Of a stretch of DNA of 64,000 bases, positions 25,559-33,767 are shown in pieces. This DNA is from Rhizobium sp. 11515TR (GTDB lineage Bacteria; Pseudomonadota; Alphaproteobacteria; Rhizobiales; Rhizobiaceae), in NCBI RefSeq assembly GCF_002277895.1, contig NZ_CP022999.1:558001-622000 (forward strand), in the 5' to 3' direction. A model generated the notes under the pieces. It was not told the origin of the DNA. It saw only the letters and a program-made list of their open reading frames with translations, and ran no database searches. How positions within the stretch are numbered: position 1 is the first letter of the stretch; every line of letters starts with the position of its first letter. The position numbers were made by a program, and so were the translations under genes.

Positions 25559-26986
25559 GTGGTCAAGACGCGAAGCGAGTATGACCTGCTGGGCGAAAAC
25601 GATATTCCGGCTGAGGTCTATTGGGGGGTACACACGGCTCGAGCCGTGGAGAATTTCCAGGTCACGGGAACGCCAATCGGCCGCTATGCGCATCTCATTC
25701 GAGGCTTGGCCTTCGTCAAGGAGGCGGCGGCTCTTGCCAATCACGAGCTGGGCTTGCTGAGCCAAGACAAGCTCGATGCAATCGTGCGCGCCTGCCGCGA
25801 AATCCGTGCCGGCGAGCTTCACGACCAGTTCGTCGTCGACGTGATTCAAGGCGGTGCCGGCACCTCCACCAATATGAACGCCAATGAGGTCATCGCCAAC
25901 CGCGCGCTCGAATTGTTGGGCCATGCCAAAGGCGACTATGCTCACCTTCATCCGAATGATCACGTCAATCTCAGCCAGTCGACCAACGACGCCTATCCGA
26001 CGGCCGTCAATGTCGCGCTGATCGAAGCGATCGACGGTCTGGCAGTCGCAATGGAAACGCTGCAGGAGGCTTTCGAGCGCAAGGCCAAGGAATTCGACGG
26101 CATTCTAAAGATCGGCCGCACGCAGCTACAGGATGCCGTGCCGATGACGCTCGGCCAGGAATTCAGGACCTTTGCCGTCATGCTCGGGGAAGATCGATCT
26201 CGCCTGATCGAATCGGCCGCCCTGCTGCATGAGGTCAATCTCGGCGCCACTGCCATCGGCACCGGCCTCAATGCGCCTGTCGGCTATGCCGCCCTTGCCT
26301 GCGCCCACCTCGCCCGGCTGACGGGCCGTCCCCTGGTCACGGCAAGCGACCTCATTGAAGCAACTCAGGATCCTGGCGCCTTTGTCCATCTTTCCGGCGT
26401 GCTGAAGCGCGTTGCGGTCAAGCTGTCAAAGACCTGTAATGACTTGCGCCTGCTCTCTTCCGGTCCTCGCGCCGGCATCGGCGAGATCACGCTGCCGGCG
26501 ATGCAGGCCGGTTCGAGCATCATGCCCGGCAAGGTCAATCCTGTGATCCCTGAAATGGTCAACCAAGTGGCATTCTCCGTCATCGGCAACGACATCACCG
26601 TGACGATGGCGGCGGAAGCGGGCCAGCTGCAGCTCAATGCCTTCGAACCGATCATCGTGCGCGCGCTGTCGGAAAGCATCATGCATCTGACCGCCGCCTG
26701 CCATATCCTTGCCGAACGCTGCGTCGATGGCATTACCGCCAATCCGGCTCTGATGGCACAGCGCCTGCAAGAATCGATCGGCCTTGCGACAGCACTCAAT
26801 CCATTGATCGGCTACCAGGCGGCGACCAAGGTTGCTCGCGAGGCGCTGGCAACTGGGCGCACAGTGCCGGAAATCGTGCTGGATCATGGATATCTGACCG
26901 CCGAGCAGCTCTTCGAGGCCCTGCGGCCGGAACGGCTCGCCAACCTACCGGTCGCTCTCAATGAGGCTGTTGCCCCTCGCCAATAA
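25559..26986 (+). CDS. ansB: Aspartate ammonia-lyase (aspartase)
   Basis: 475-residue member of the fumarase/aspartase superfamily, converting aspartate to fumarate and ammonia. The superfamily signature is GSSIMPGKVNPVIPE; STNDAYPTA and GRTQLQDAVPMTLGQE are the other two conserved regions. GTG at 25559 is the start, five bases after AGGAGG; an overlapping ATG at 25557 is out of frame. It is divergent from the asparagine permease operon and shares its operator region. The 3' end overlaps the convergent GntR gene by 29 bases. Confidence 0.93.
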   Translation: MVKTRSEYDLLGENDIPAEVYWGVHTARAVENFQVTGTPIGRYAHLIRGLAFVKEAAALANHELGLLSQDKLDAIVRACREIRAGELHDQFVVDVIQGGAGTSTNMNANEVIANRALELLGHAKGDYAHLHPNDHVNLSQSTNDAYPTAVNVALIEAIDGLAVAMETLQEAFERKAKEFDGILKIGRTQLQDAVPMTLGQEFRTFAVMLGEDRSRLIESAALLHEVNLGATAIGTGLNAPVGYAALACAHLARLTGRPLVTASDLIEATQDPGAFVHLSGVLKRVAVKLSKTCNDLRLLSSGPRAGIGEITLPAMQAGSSIMPGKVNPVIPEMVNQVAFSVIGNDITVTMAAEAGQLQLNAFEPIIVRALSESIMHLTAACHILAERCVDGITANPALMAQRLQESIGLATALNPLIGYQAATKVAREALATGRTVPEIVLDHGYLTAEQLFEALRPERLANLPVALNEAVAPRQ

Positions 26987-27671
26987 TCGTGGTCACCACG
27001 CGCTTGACCTGACCGAGATGGGCTTCCATCGCCGCGATGGCCTCCTCCTCCGACGCCGCCGCGATCGCCTCGACGATGCGGCGGTGTTCGACATTCGAGG
27101 CCACGCGACGCTGCGCCATCATGTTGACCAGCTCCGATTGACGCATCAGTGCGTCGCGGGCGTCGGAAACAATCTTGGAAAAGACGGCATTTCCAGAGGA
27201 TTCGGCAATCATGGAATGGAATCCCGAGTCCAGAGTTACCCACGTCAAGGGGTCTTCTTCCCGGTCCATCTCATCACAAAGTTCAAGCAGGCGCGCCAGC
27301 TGCTGCTCCGTGCGCCGTAGCGCCGCCCAGCCTGCGGCCGGGACCTCGATGAACGGACGCGCCTCGATCAAGTCGCGGGCGGAATAACCGCCGTAACGGA
27401 GCTCCGGACCGGGAGTGGAGGTCAGAACGTAGGTACCACTGCCGGTGCGCGTCTGGGTGAGGCCGAGCGTCTGAAGCGAGCGGAGCGCTTCGCGGATGAT
27501 TGGACGGCTGACACCGTAACGCGTCGCAAGCTGCGACTCGGCGGGCAGCCGTGTCCCGACCGCCAACCGTCCCGATGTTATCGCCGAACGAATATCCTCA
27601 AACACTGCTTCGGCAGCATTTTTCCGACTGATCGGACTTGTATAAGATAACCAATCAGCCACCTCACTCAT
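26958..27671 (-). CDS. GntR/FadR-family regulator, probable AnsR-type
   Basis: 237-residue regulator. The winged helix is clear: LPAESQLATRYGVSRPIIRE, followed by the wing TRTGSGTYV. The FCD effector domain follows, with DLIEARPFIEVPAAGWAA and HRRIVEAI. The ATG at 27671 is preferred over an in-frame TTG at 27680. Its position beside aspartase and asparaginase suggests it is the repressor of asparagine catabolism, like AnsR of Rhizobium etli, with aspartate or asparagine as effector. That function is inferred. Confidence 0.9.
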   Translation of the reverse strand: MSEVADWLSYTSPISRKNAAEAVFEDIRSAITSGRLAVGTRLPAESQLATRYGVSRPIIREALRSLQTLGLTQTRTGSGTYVLTSTPGPELRYGGYSARDLIEARPFIEVPAAGWAALRRTEQQLARLLELCDEMDREEDPLTWVTLDSGFHSMIAESSGNAVFSKIVSDARDALMRQSELVNMMAQRRVASNVEHRRIVEAIAAASEEEAIAAMEAHLGQVKRVVTTIIGEGQQPH

Positions 27672-27744
27672 GATAGCCAAACTTCACAAACATTCCGCGG
27701 TTGTCAAGGATCGGGGCACGAAATGGCGCTCACTCGATGGCCCG

Positions 27745-27774
27745 CAACACAAGTCGAAAAGTCGACTTATGTTG
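27745..27774. promoter_or_regulatory. 30-base palindrome between the GntR and MFS genes
   Basis: CAACACAAGTCGA (27745-27757) and TCGACTTATGTTG (27762-27774) pair at 12 of 13 positions around a four-base centre. The inner AAGTCGA/TCGACTT is perfect. There is no following U-run and the element sits in a divergent promoter gap, so it is more likely an operator than a terminator. The motif is unlike the CTGT-N3-ACAG sites near aspartase. Confidence 0.55.
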
Positions 27775-27845
27775 ATAACGCCATCGGCAACAACTTGTAC
27801 TTGATACCGCCTTCGCCGGCGATATAAAGAAATCCCTATTCCTTT

Positions 27846-29042
27846 ATGTGGAATCTCATCGTGCCCTTACCCCTCTTCGCTTTGTTTCTGGCCGCCTTTG
27901 CTTTCGGCACGACCGAGTTTGTCATCGCGGGCATTCTTCCGGACGTGGCGCAGGGTCTGGGAGTCTCGATCCCGTTTGCCGGCTATCTGGTTTCCGGCTA
28001 TGCGCTGGGAATTGCACTTGGCGGGCCGCTTCTGACCATGGCGACACGACAGATTTCGCGCCGAACCATTCTGATCGCTCTGACGATCGCCTTTTGCATG
28101 GGCCAGATCGCCTGCGCGCTCGCACCCGATTTTGCTGCCATGCTCCTCTTCCGTGTTGCGACCGCCGTCGCCCACGGCGCCTATTTCGGCATCGCCATGG
28201 TGGTCGCGGTCGGCCTCGTGCCGCAGGCATTTCGCGGTCGCGCCGTGTCCGTGATCCTTGCAGGACTGACGGTCTCCAATATTGTCGGCGTTCCTCTTGG
28301 CGCGGCGATCGGTGGATTGTGGGGATGGCGGACGACGTTTTGGGCAATGACCTTGGTCGGTGTGGTCGCGCTGGCCGCGATATGGGTCCTGATCCCGCAG
28401 ACGAAGGCAGAATCTCAGCAATCTGGCCATTTGAGCAGTGAAGTGCGCGTTCTCGGTCGCCAGCAAGTCTGGACGTCCCTCATCATGATGCTCGCTCTAA
28501 TGATCGGGCAGATGGTGCCCTTCACCTACATAACGCCGCTCCTGCGCGAAGTGACGGGTCTTGATGCCATGCTTATTCCCTGGGTTCTTCTGCTCAATGG
28601 GGTCGGAGCGACATTGGGGGTTGTGATCGGTGGCAGGCTGTCGGACTGGAAGCTGATGCCGTCGCTTATCGCGATGCTCGCCATCCAGTCCGCGATACTC
28701 GTCGTCCTTTACCTTGTCAGCCCCTACCCCGTACCGATGAGTGTGGCGATCTTCGTTTGGGGCGCGCTTAATTTTGCGATCGGCACCCCCATCCAGGCTC
28801 GCATCCTGATGTGGACCGCCGATGCACCAGGCCTTGCTTCCTCACTCATTCCATCAGGCTTCAATATCGGGATTGCGATCGCAGCAAGCGTCGGGGCCGC
28901 ACTGCTCGAGAGCGGATATGGCTATCGCAGCTTGCCGGTGCTCGGCGCGATCACGCTTGCCTTGGCCTGTGTGGTGGCCATCCTCTCCGCGGCGCGCGAA
29001 AGGCGCAGCGGCGCCGTCCCTCCCAATGCGGCTCTCACGTAA
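27846..29042 (+). CDS. MFS efflux transporter, DHA1 family (AraJ/YdhP-like)
   Basis: 398-residue inner-membrane transporter with 12 predicted spans. The N terminus FGTTEFVIAGILPDVAQGLG is typical of the AraJ/YdhP/SotB-like sugar or drug efflux group. Helix 4 to 5 includes RVATAVAHGAYFGIA, and SVILAGLTVSNIVGVPLGA holds the antiporter motif C-like region. No good ribosome-binding site precedes the ATG at 27846. Its substrate is not known, and no enzyme is co-transcribed with it. Confidence 0.87.
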   Translation: MWNLIVPLPLFALFLAAFAFGTTEFVIAGILPDVAQGLGVSIPFAGYLVSGYALGIALGGPLLTMATRQISRRTILIALTIAFCMGQIACALAPDFAAMLLFRVATAVAHGAYFGIAMVVAVGLVPQAFRGRAVSVILAGLTVSNIVGVPLGAAIGGLWGWRTTFWAMTLVGVVALAAIWVLIPQTKAESQQSGHLSSEVRVLGRQQVWTSLIMMLALMIGQMVPFTYITPLLREVTGLDAMLIPWVLLLNGVGATLGVVIGGRLSDWKLMPSLIAMLAIQSAILVVLYLVSPYPVPMSVAIFVWGALNFAIGTPIQARILMWTADAPGLASSLIPSGFNIGIAIAASVGAALLESGYGYRSLPVLGAITLALACVVAILSAARERRSGAVPPNAALT

Positions 29043-29090
29043 TTTCTTTTGCAAGGCAGCGGCCCTTAACACCGGCCGCCGGCACACGAG

Positions 29091-30311
29091 TCAGGCGATC
29101 AGCCCTTTCATCGGCAGGACATGATCGGAACCCGGGAAGACATCGCGCGTCAATAGGGTCGGCGATGCACCAAGCAAATCAACCGCGATCCCCTTGACCA
29201 CAGCGCGCAGATCCGTCGTGGCGGCAAGATCACGGCCATCACGCAATTGCGCCTGCTTGAGACCGGGCCAATCGGCAATCACTCGGCCGCCCTTGATTGC
29301 GCCACCGGCGAGAAAGGCGGCCGTTCCGGTGCCGTGGTCGGTGCCCTGGGTACCATTGACCTGCGCCGTGCGGCCGAATTCGGTTGCGACAAGAATGGCG
29401 GTATCCTTCCAGGCCGGACCAAGCTCCTGCTGGAAGGCGGCAAAGGAATTGTCGAGCCCGACGAGCAGCTTGTTCAGCCGATCGACCTCTCCGGCATGGG
29501 TATCCCATCCTTCGAAGGCCAGTGCCGCAACGCGAGGACCGTCGTCTTGAGCCAACAGGCGCGCGGCGCCTCTGGCCATCTGTTCCATGCCGGTAGGGTC
29601 GCCAGGGCCTCCCTTCGCCTTGACATCGAGGCCAGCGGCGATCTTACCGGTCGAAATGCCTTCAGCGAGGATTTTCGCAAAGAGCGGATCGGTATGGTTA
29701 TAGAGATCCATCAGCCGCGGTGGCAGATCATCGCTCACAGGCTGAAGGGTCGATGGCGACCAGCCGAGTACCGGCGCCTTGCCGCGAATGACGAGCGGTG
29801 CATTGGCACCGACCGAGAGGCCTCGGATCTCCGAAGCGCCTGGTGAAACCTTGTCGCCCTTCGGCAGTCCCTCGAGCATCCGGTTCAGCCATCCGGATTC
29901 GACTCGGCCAGGCATTTCGTAACCGGACTCCAGCACATCCTGACCATCGAAATGGGATCGGTCGCGATAGGGCGTCGCACTGGCATGCACGACGGCCGCC
30001 TGCCCTGCCCGATAGAGCCTGTTGAAATTCGGCATCGATGGATGCAGCGCAAAGAAGCTGTCGAGCGGCAACGCCGCCCCGGGGCCGCTCGTCGTCATGG
30101 CGATCGACTGTCGCAAGGCTTGATAGTCGGGGTCACCAACGGGCGGGACAGCTGTCAGACCATCGAGCGCCCCGCGCAGGATGATGGCGATGAAGCGCGG
30201 GTCGCGTCCGCCGGCTGCGTGAGCGAAGCGCGGGATGAAGGCCCAGGCAAACAAGGCGCCAGAAGCGCCAAGCACGGCACGACGGGTGGGGGTCATGAGT
30301 TCGCAGGTCAT
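29091..30311 (-). CDS. DUF1501 protein, exported by the Tat pathway
   Basis: 406-residue protein of the alkaline phosphatase-like DUF1501 group. The N terminus has a twin-arginine signal (TPTRRAVLGASGALFAWAF) and cleavage is likely near AHAAGG. DHGTGTAAFLAGGAIKGGRV and ILVATEFGRTAQVNG are conserved metal-site-like segments of the sulfatase/phosphatase fold. It is three bases downstream of a DUF1800 gene; these two families nearly always occur as a pair. Their joint function is not established. An ATG at 30296 is an alternative start. Confidence 0.9.
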   Translation of the reverse strand: MTCELMTPTRRAVLGASGALFAWAFIPRFAHAAGGRDPRFIAIILRGALDGLTAVPPVGDPDYQALRQSIAMTTSGPGAALPLDSFFALHPSMPNFNRLYRAGQAAVVHASATPYRDRSHFDGQDVLESGYEMPGRVESGWLNRMLEGLPKGDKVSPGASEIRGLSVGANAPLVIRGKAPVLGWSPSTLQPVSDDLPPRLMDLYNHTDPLFAKILAEGISTGKIAAGLDVKAKGGPGDPTGMEQMARGAARLLAQDDGPRVAALAFEGWDTHAGEVDRLNKLLVGLDNSFAAFQQELGPAWKDTAILVATEFGRTAQVNGTQGTDHGTGTAAFLAGGAIKGGRVIADWPGLKQAQLRDGRDLAATTDLRAVVKGIAVDLLGASPTLLTRDVFPGSDHVLPMKGLIA

Positions 30312-30313
30312 GG

Positions 30314-31873
30314 TCAGCGCCTTTGAAATTCGGGAGAAAGATAAGCGATCATCAGGCCCTGCTTGCGGGTTTCCGCACGCGCTACTGCCTGCAGCGTTTC
30401 GCTCGAAAGAAGTGGCCCGAGACTGTCGGACACGAAACTGCGGGGATCGACCTGAGGCGGCACAGCATTGGCGATCATATTGGCGACATCCATGCGCATA
30501 CTAAGGCTCTCGCTGGAGGCCCAGACATCGACGGTATCGGCAAAACCATTGGGACCGGCCGGCGCCCAGAAGGGCTGGCCCATCGCTGTCAAGGCGCCGA
30601 GGATGAAATTCGGCTTCGGTGTCTCGCCGCTTGCCCGCAAGAGCGCGGTCATGAATTCGAGGGGAGAGCGAACCTTCGACAGTGTCGGGTTCCAAGCATC
30701 CTCGGAACCGATAAGCGCCCGATAGACGGCTGAAAGATCGCCATCCGTCTTGCTGAAGGTTGCAGCAACGGTCTGGACAAGTCCTGGCGGCGGCGTATCG
30801 GCCACGAAATGGCGGACAAGCTTGGTGGCGATATGCTGTGCTGTCGCCGGATGGCGGGCGAGATCGCGCAGTGCCTCCCGTCCCTGCCCCACACCATTGT
30901 CGGCATAGGTGAGACCGAGTAGCGTCTGGTCGCCAGGCTCGTGGGCACCGGCATTGAAGACGAAGGTGCCGGGCGTCCCAAACTTGCCTTCGTTGCGTGC
31001 CACCGTCCAGCCGGTGATAATCTTGGCAAGCGTCGTCACGTCGGTCTGTGTGTAGCCGCCGTTCACGCCGAGGGTGTGGAGCTCCAGCGTTTCGCGGGCA
31101 AGGTTCTCATTGAGACCACGCTTCTTGTTGGCATTGGCCTTGGAGTTCGGCCCGATCGATTGCTGGTTGTCGAGATAGGCAAGCATGGCCGGATGGGTCT
31201 CGACGGCAAGCAGCATATCGGCGAAACGCCCGAAGACGTGCGGCCGGATCGCTTCGCGCTCGAAGGCGCCGGCAACCATATGCACCTCCTCGCTCTTCGA
31301 CACGGCGACCGCGAAATGGTTTGCCCAGAACATGGCAAGCCGCTCGCCGAAGCCGATCAATGGCTGCCGGATGGTGCCGTTGAAGCGAGCATCCACTTCC
31401 GCCAGCAAGACCTGCTGCGGCAGGTAGGGCATTGCCGGCTTTTCCAGCTTCTCGACTGCCTTGCCGATGGCAGCCGCCATGGTTTGGGTATTCGGCTGGG
31501 CCTGATTATTCGGTTGAGTGGCCATTGCCTGATTGTTCTGCTGCCCAGGCATGGCGCCCGAAGGCTGTACCGGCGGCTTCTGCGGCGGCTGCGGGCCTTG
31601 CATCTGCTTGTCCTGAGGCACGGCGGCGACCGCGGCTGCAGCCTGCTGTCTGGCCTCCTTGCGCTGTTCCTGGAATGCGTAGAGAGAAACGAGAAGATCG
31701 GCGGTCGATTGCAGCTGCGGCCCGACCGGAACCGGGACGAAGCGCTCGGTGATTTCTTCCAGCAACGCGCCGCGCGGATCCGATGCGATCGACGTGGTGC
31801 CGTTGTGGTCCGCCCCTAGCCCAAAGCGGGAAAGGGCGAGCGCGGCATAAACATCATTGGACTGCTGGGCCAT
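30314..31873 (-). CDS. DUF1800 protein
   Basis: About 519 residues of the DUF1800 family, partner of the following DUF1501 gene. Conserved parts are ALSRFGLG near the N terminus, ERLAMFWANHFAV, NENLARETLELHTLGVNGGYTQ (key residues NLARETLELHTLGV) and FVADTPPPGLV. Residues about 70-130 form a low-complexity Gln/Pro/Asn-rich insert. The ATG at 31873 is preferred; an ATG at 31900 sits one base after its only Shine-Dalgarno. It lies downstream of the sigma factor genes and may belong to their regulon. Confidence 0.88.
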   Translation of the reverse strand: MAQQSNDVYAALALSRFGLGADHNGTTSIASDPRGALLEEITERFVPVPVGPQLQSTADLLVSLYAFQEQRKEARQQAAAAVAAVPQDKQMQGPQPPQKPPVQPSGAMPGQQNNQAMATQPNNQAQPNTQTMAAAIGKAVEKLEKPAMPYLPQQVLLAEVDARFNGTIRQPLIGFGERLAMFWANHFAVAVSKSEEVHMVAGAFEREAIRPHVFGRFADMLLAVETHPAMLAYLDNQQSIGPNSKANANKKRGLNENLARETLELHTLGVNGGYTQTDVTTLAKIITGWTVARNEGKFGTPGTFVFNAGAHEPGDQTLLGLTYADNGVGQGREALRDLARHPATAQHIATKLVRHFVADTPPPGLVQTVAATFSKTDGDLSAVYRALIGSEDAWNPTLSKVRSPLEFMTALLRASGETPKPNFILGALTAMGQPFWAPAGPNGFADTVDVWASSESLSMRMDVANMIANAVPPQVDPRSFVSDSLGPLLSSETLQAVARAETRKQGLMIAYLSPEFQRR

Positions 31874-31948
31874 GACCTTGCCAACTCCTGCATCAAACAT
31901 GCTCCTTTAACGCAGGCCTGGTTTAGATCCGTCGCTCCGCAACTATGA

Positions 31949-32398
31949 TCATTTTATGGCAGCGGCCTTGGGCATGCTGCGGCGGACCAGGCTTTCCGCC
32001 AGCGCCCGACGCTCGTCGTAGGAAAGCCCTGCTGCAAAATCGACGGCACGCTGCTCCAGCTTCGCCCTCAAGGCGATATCGGCATCACGCGCCCTCGCCA
32101 GCGCGGCCGAGAGCGCCTCTTTGTCCAGCGTCGGCTGCCCAAGAATGGAGGCGGCATCGACCTTCGCCTGCTGCGCCTCGAGGATGATCGGACGTTCGTC
32201 CTTGCGGGCTTCGTCGAGCGCCGCACGCAGAGCCTTCTTCTGCGCCGAAGGCAATTGCTCGCCGGCTAGCGGCATCATTCCGGCCCGCGCCTGCGTCTTG
32301 CGTATCCAGGTCAGCCCGCCGCCGGCCAATGCTCCGACCAGGAACGTATTCAGCACCAAAAGAAAAATGACCACTATTCGAAAGCTGCGTTCCGTCAT
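31949..32398 (-). CDS. Periplasmic heavy-metal sensor-like protein (CpxP/Spy-related fold)
   Basis: 149-residue protein with one N-terminal membrane segment (IVVIFLLVLNTFLVGALAGG) and a long helical periplasmic part rich in Arg, Ala and Glu. The segment KKALRAALDEARKDERPII and a later LARARDADIALRAKLEQRAV fit the LTXXQ/periplasmic heavy-metal-sensor group (CnrX, CpxP, Spy). It overlaps the preceding gene by four bases. Such proteins work as metal- or stress-responsive parts of ECF sigma systems; the signal here is unknown. Confidence 0.8.
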   Translation of the reverse strand: MTERSFRIVVIFLLVLNTFLVGALAGGGLTWIRKTQARAGMMPLAGEQLPSAQKKALRAALDEARKDERPIILEAQQAKVDAASILGQPTLDKEALSAALARARDADIALRAKLEQRAVDFAAGLSYDERRALAESLVRRSMPKAAAIK

Positions 32399-32847
32399 TG
32401 GCTGTCCTGCTGCGCTGTACCCGCGTCCGGCCCTATATCGCCGAACATGGTCGCGGTTCCTTCGGAGACGACTGAGGTATCGGACGTCAAGCTCGGGGCC
32501 AAGACGGCAATGGCGATGCTGCCGGCAAGCGCACCGGCTACGCCGACCCCCACGAGGCCGATGCCAGCCGAGCCGAAGCGAAACCAGTTTCTTATCGTCA
32601 GGCGGCGAACGAGCTTTGCGAGAATTCGCTCTTCAAGGCCGGCGTGGCGAGGCTTCACGATGTAGGTGTCGAGCAACGCATCCAGATCGGCCGCGCGCGC
32701 AAGCGTTTCGGCGGTGGCATGGCTCTTGGCAAAATCCCGTGCGGCCGCACGCTCAGCCTGCGGCCATCTGCCGATATCGCCGCCATAGGCTGCGGTCAGC
32801 GCTTCGAACCGTTCGGCATTCATCGGACCCGCGATATTCTCAACCAT
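32395..32847 (-). CDS. Probable anti-sigma factor-like membrane protein
   Basis: 150-residue protein coded between the sigma factor and the periplasmic sensor. The first 90 residues are charged and cytosolic (MNAERFEALTAAYGGDIGRW), then comes one membrane helix (GLVGVGVAGALAGSIAIAVL) and a short acidic periplasmic tail. That layout and position are those of a one-helix anti-sigma factor, but no zinc-binding HXXXCXXC motif is present. The ATG at 32847 has AAGGA eight bases upstream and overlaps the sigma stop. Confidence 0.65.
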   Translation of the reverse strand: MVENIAGPMNAERFEALTAAYGGDIGRWPQAERAAARDFAKSHATAETLARAADLDALLDTYIVKPRHAGLEERILAKLVRRLTIRNWFRFGSAGIGLVGVGVAGALAGSIAIAVLAPSLTSDTSVVSEGTATMFGDIGPDAGTAQQDSQ

Positions 32848-33418
32848 CGCCCTCATCCTTCAACAAAAGCGCCTGCAAGGAGCGCCTTCCGCGCGCAAGC
32901 AGGCTTTCCAGTGCGTCGACGCTGACGTCCATGATCTCAGCTGCCTCGGCGTTCGACAGCGCCTGATAGTAAACCAGAATGATCGCTTCGCGCTGCCTCG
33001 GCGCGATCATCTGCATGGCCCGCTCCACAAGCTTGGACGGATCGTCCTCACTCATCAAACCGTCATCGGGCGCGGGACCTTCATACTCGACATCGGGTGG
33101 ATGCTCGGCAAGAACGTCCTTGCGACGCCGTAGGCGATCATAACAAAGGTTGGTCGCTACCCGATGCACCCAGGTGCTGAAACGGGCATTGCCCTGGCGC
33201 CAGCCGCCGGCATTGCGCCAGACGCGCAGGAATGTTTCCTGCGCCACGTCCTCGGCCTCGGTCGCATCGCCAAGCATGCGGGTTGCCACGGCAACGATAC
33301 GCGGCAACTGCCGTGTTATCATCATGCGCATGGCCGGGACGTCGCCCGCAGCGATGCGACCGAGCAGGTCCTCATCCGGGTCGCCACTCTTGGGCGCGCG
33401 ATCCCACTTCATCGACAA
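32840..33418 (-). CDS. ECF-type RNA polymerase sigma factor
   Basis: 192-residue sigma factor. Region 2 is AEDVAQETFLRVWRNAGG with the DNA-melting FSTWVHRVATNLCYDRLRRR, and region 4 includes PRQREAIILVYYQALSNAEA with the helix-turn-helix EIMDVSVDALESLLARGRRS. TTG at 33418 has GGAG nine bases before it; an ATG at 33412 is the alternative. It is first in an overlapping three-gene unit with a probable anti-sigma factor and a periplasmic sensor, and DUF1800/DUF1501 genes follow. Confidence 0.9.
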   Translation of the reverse strand: MSMKWDRAPKSGDPDEDLLGRIAAGDVPAMRMMITRQLPRIVAVATRMLGDATEAEDVAQETFLRVWRNAGGWRQGNARFSTWVHRVATNLCYDRLRRRKDVLAEHPPDVEYEGPAPDDGLMSEDDPSKLVERAMQMIAPRQREAIILVYYQALSNAEAAEIMDVSVDALESLLARGRRSLQALLLKDEGDG

Positions 33419-33767
33419 TCGCTACCGCTCCAGTTTCCTGCGATACCCGCATGGCACATGGGCCTTGGGCTTGCGGCCGGCAAATCCTGCCTCGCCGTCA
33501 ACTTCGGCAAGCGGCGCCACTTAGATCGCAGCATCTCGGTCAGCGTATCATCCTTCGACATCAAACACAGGCTCACAAGGATTAAACGCCGCATCTGCCG
33601 AATTCCGTCGCTTTCATGTCGACGGTTTTCGAATTTTCTTTTCGAGGCCAAAGGCCCTCTGTTGAGCAGAAACAAAAGAGCCGGCTCACCCGGAGGCGGG
33701 AGTTTCAACCTTCCCTACCCGGGCTTGCCGGCACTTCGCATGGTGGAATGCGAAAGCTCAGACTCGA
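33419..33767. other. Intergenic region between the sigma factor and EF-hand genes
   Basis: 349 bases. It must carry the sigma-operon promoter on the minus strand. A 99-codon minus-strand frame (33409-33708) has no recognisable domain and overlaps the sigma start. A perfect 10-bp palindrome, GAGCCGGCTC, lies at 33678-33687. I see no convincing gene or RNA. Confidence 0.4.

Noticed and set aside
33409..33708. Minus-strand frame of 99 codons upstream of the sigma factor gene
   Set aside because: It overlaps the sigma start in another frame, has no domain, and shows no clear ribosome-binding site.
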